From CAYFWT01 sp964346955 (GTDB taxonomy: Bacteria > Patescibacteriota > Minisyncoccia > Portnoybacterales > UBA2143): a stretch of DNA of 13,462 nt. Position 1 is the stretch's first letter. Each line of letters starts with the position of its first letter. This document shows, in pieces, positions 13,425 to 13,462 of this stretch. The position numbers and the translations under genes are program-made. The stretch covers positions 1-13,462 of the forward strand of contig CAYFWT010000024.1 of the NCBI GenBank assembly GCA_964346955.1, in the 5' to 3' direction. Below the pieces are notes generated by a model. That model saw nothing but the letters and a program-made list of their open reading frames with translations, did no database searches and was not told the DNA's origin.

Positions 13425-13462
13425 AAGGACTGTCCCTTAGGGACAGTCCCTAAGGGACAGTC
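13425..13462. repeat. 41-bp palindromic repeat, copy 3 (cut by the window end)
   Basis: The visible 38 bases start AAGGACTGTCCCTTAGGGAC, then central A, then GTCCCTAAGGGACAGTC. They are perfectly complementary as far as visible; three bases of the right arm (CTT expected) lie beyond the edge. It is nine bases upstream of the ftsQ start codon. Confidence 0.88.

Noticed and set aside
3425..13462. CRISPR array from the repeated palindromes
   Set aside because: The copies are kilobases apart, with genes rather than short spacers between them.

Overview
The window looks like part of a genome from the Candidate Phyla Radiation (Patescibacteria, Parcubacteria-like). This is inferred from gene content, not from a marker gene. 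The clues are a DnaX with no tau-specific tail, a membrane-anchored Clp-type AAA+ protein beside a small WWYSRG-type membrane protein, a surface protein with KRRWIPNP-type repeats and a cysteine-rich lamin-tail-like domain, two PMT-like glycosyltransferases, AT-rich DNA and few Shine-Dalgarno sites. All ten complete genes end in TAA, and nothing suggests TGA recoding.

Layout. Positions 1-1345 (minus strand) hold the start of a cation-diffusion-facilitator transporter and a four-helix membrane protein with a PsbP-like outer domain. A gene-free stretch with a hairpin follows (1346-1593). The minus-strand run 1594-7238, read from right to left, is: small membrane protein, membrane-anchored Clp-like ATPase, GtrA-family membrane protein, dnaX, tRNA-Gln(UUG), and an unknown 190-residue protein. 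I see no convincing terminator inside this run. A bidirectional terminator at 7258-7290 separates it from a secreted surface protein (7311-8747, minus). That gene is divergent from a plus-strand pair of overlapping PMT-like glycosyltransferases (8864-12386), and the two directions appear to use overlapping promoters at 8757-8788. A bidirectional terminator at 12454-12484 ends the glycosyltransferase pair and the convergent ftsQ (12483-13415, minus).

Repeats are the most distinctive non-coding feature. A 41-bp near-perfect palindrome (arms like AAGGACTGT...TTAGGGAC around one central base) occurs at 3425-3465, at 6842-6882 with a partial copy beside it, and at 13425-13462 running off the window. 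Each lies between co-directional genes or upstream of one, 8 to 11 bases before a start codon. Its arms vary in a compensated way. A second, 21-bp palindrome family brackets the glycosyltransferase pair.

How the genes may work together. Most products act at or outside the membrane: sugar transfer and lipid-linked sugar movement (PMT proteins, GtrA), division (FtsQ), a surface-exposed protein, and a membrane-tethered Clp-like machine. The last is the best candidate for something undescribed. Its first ATPase domain has lost its key residues, its second is intact, and both substrate-gripping pore loops are non-canonical. All functional statements come from reading motifs by eye; no database search was possible.
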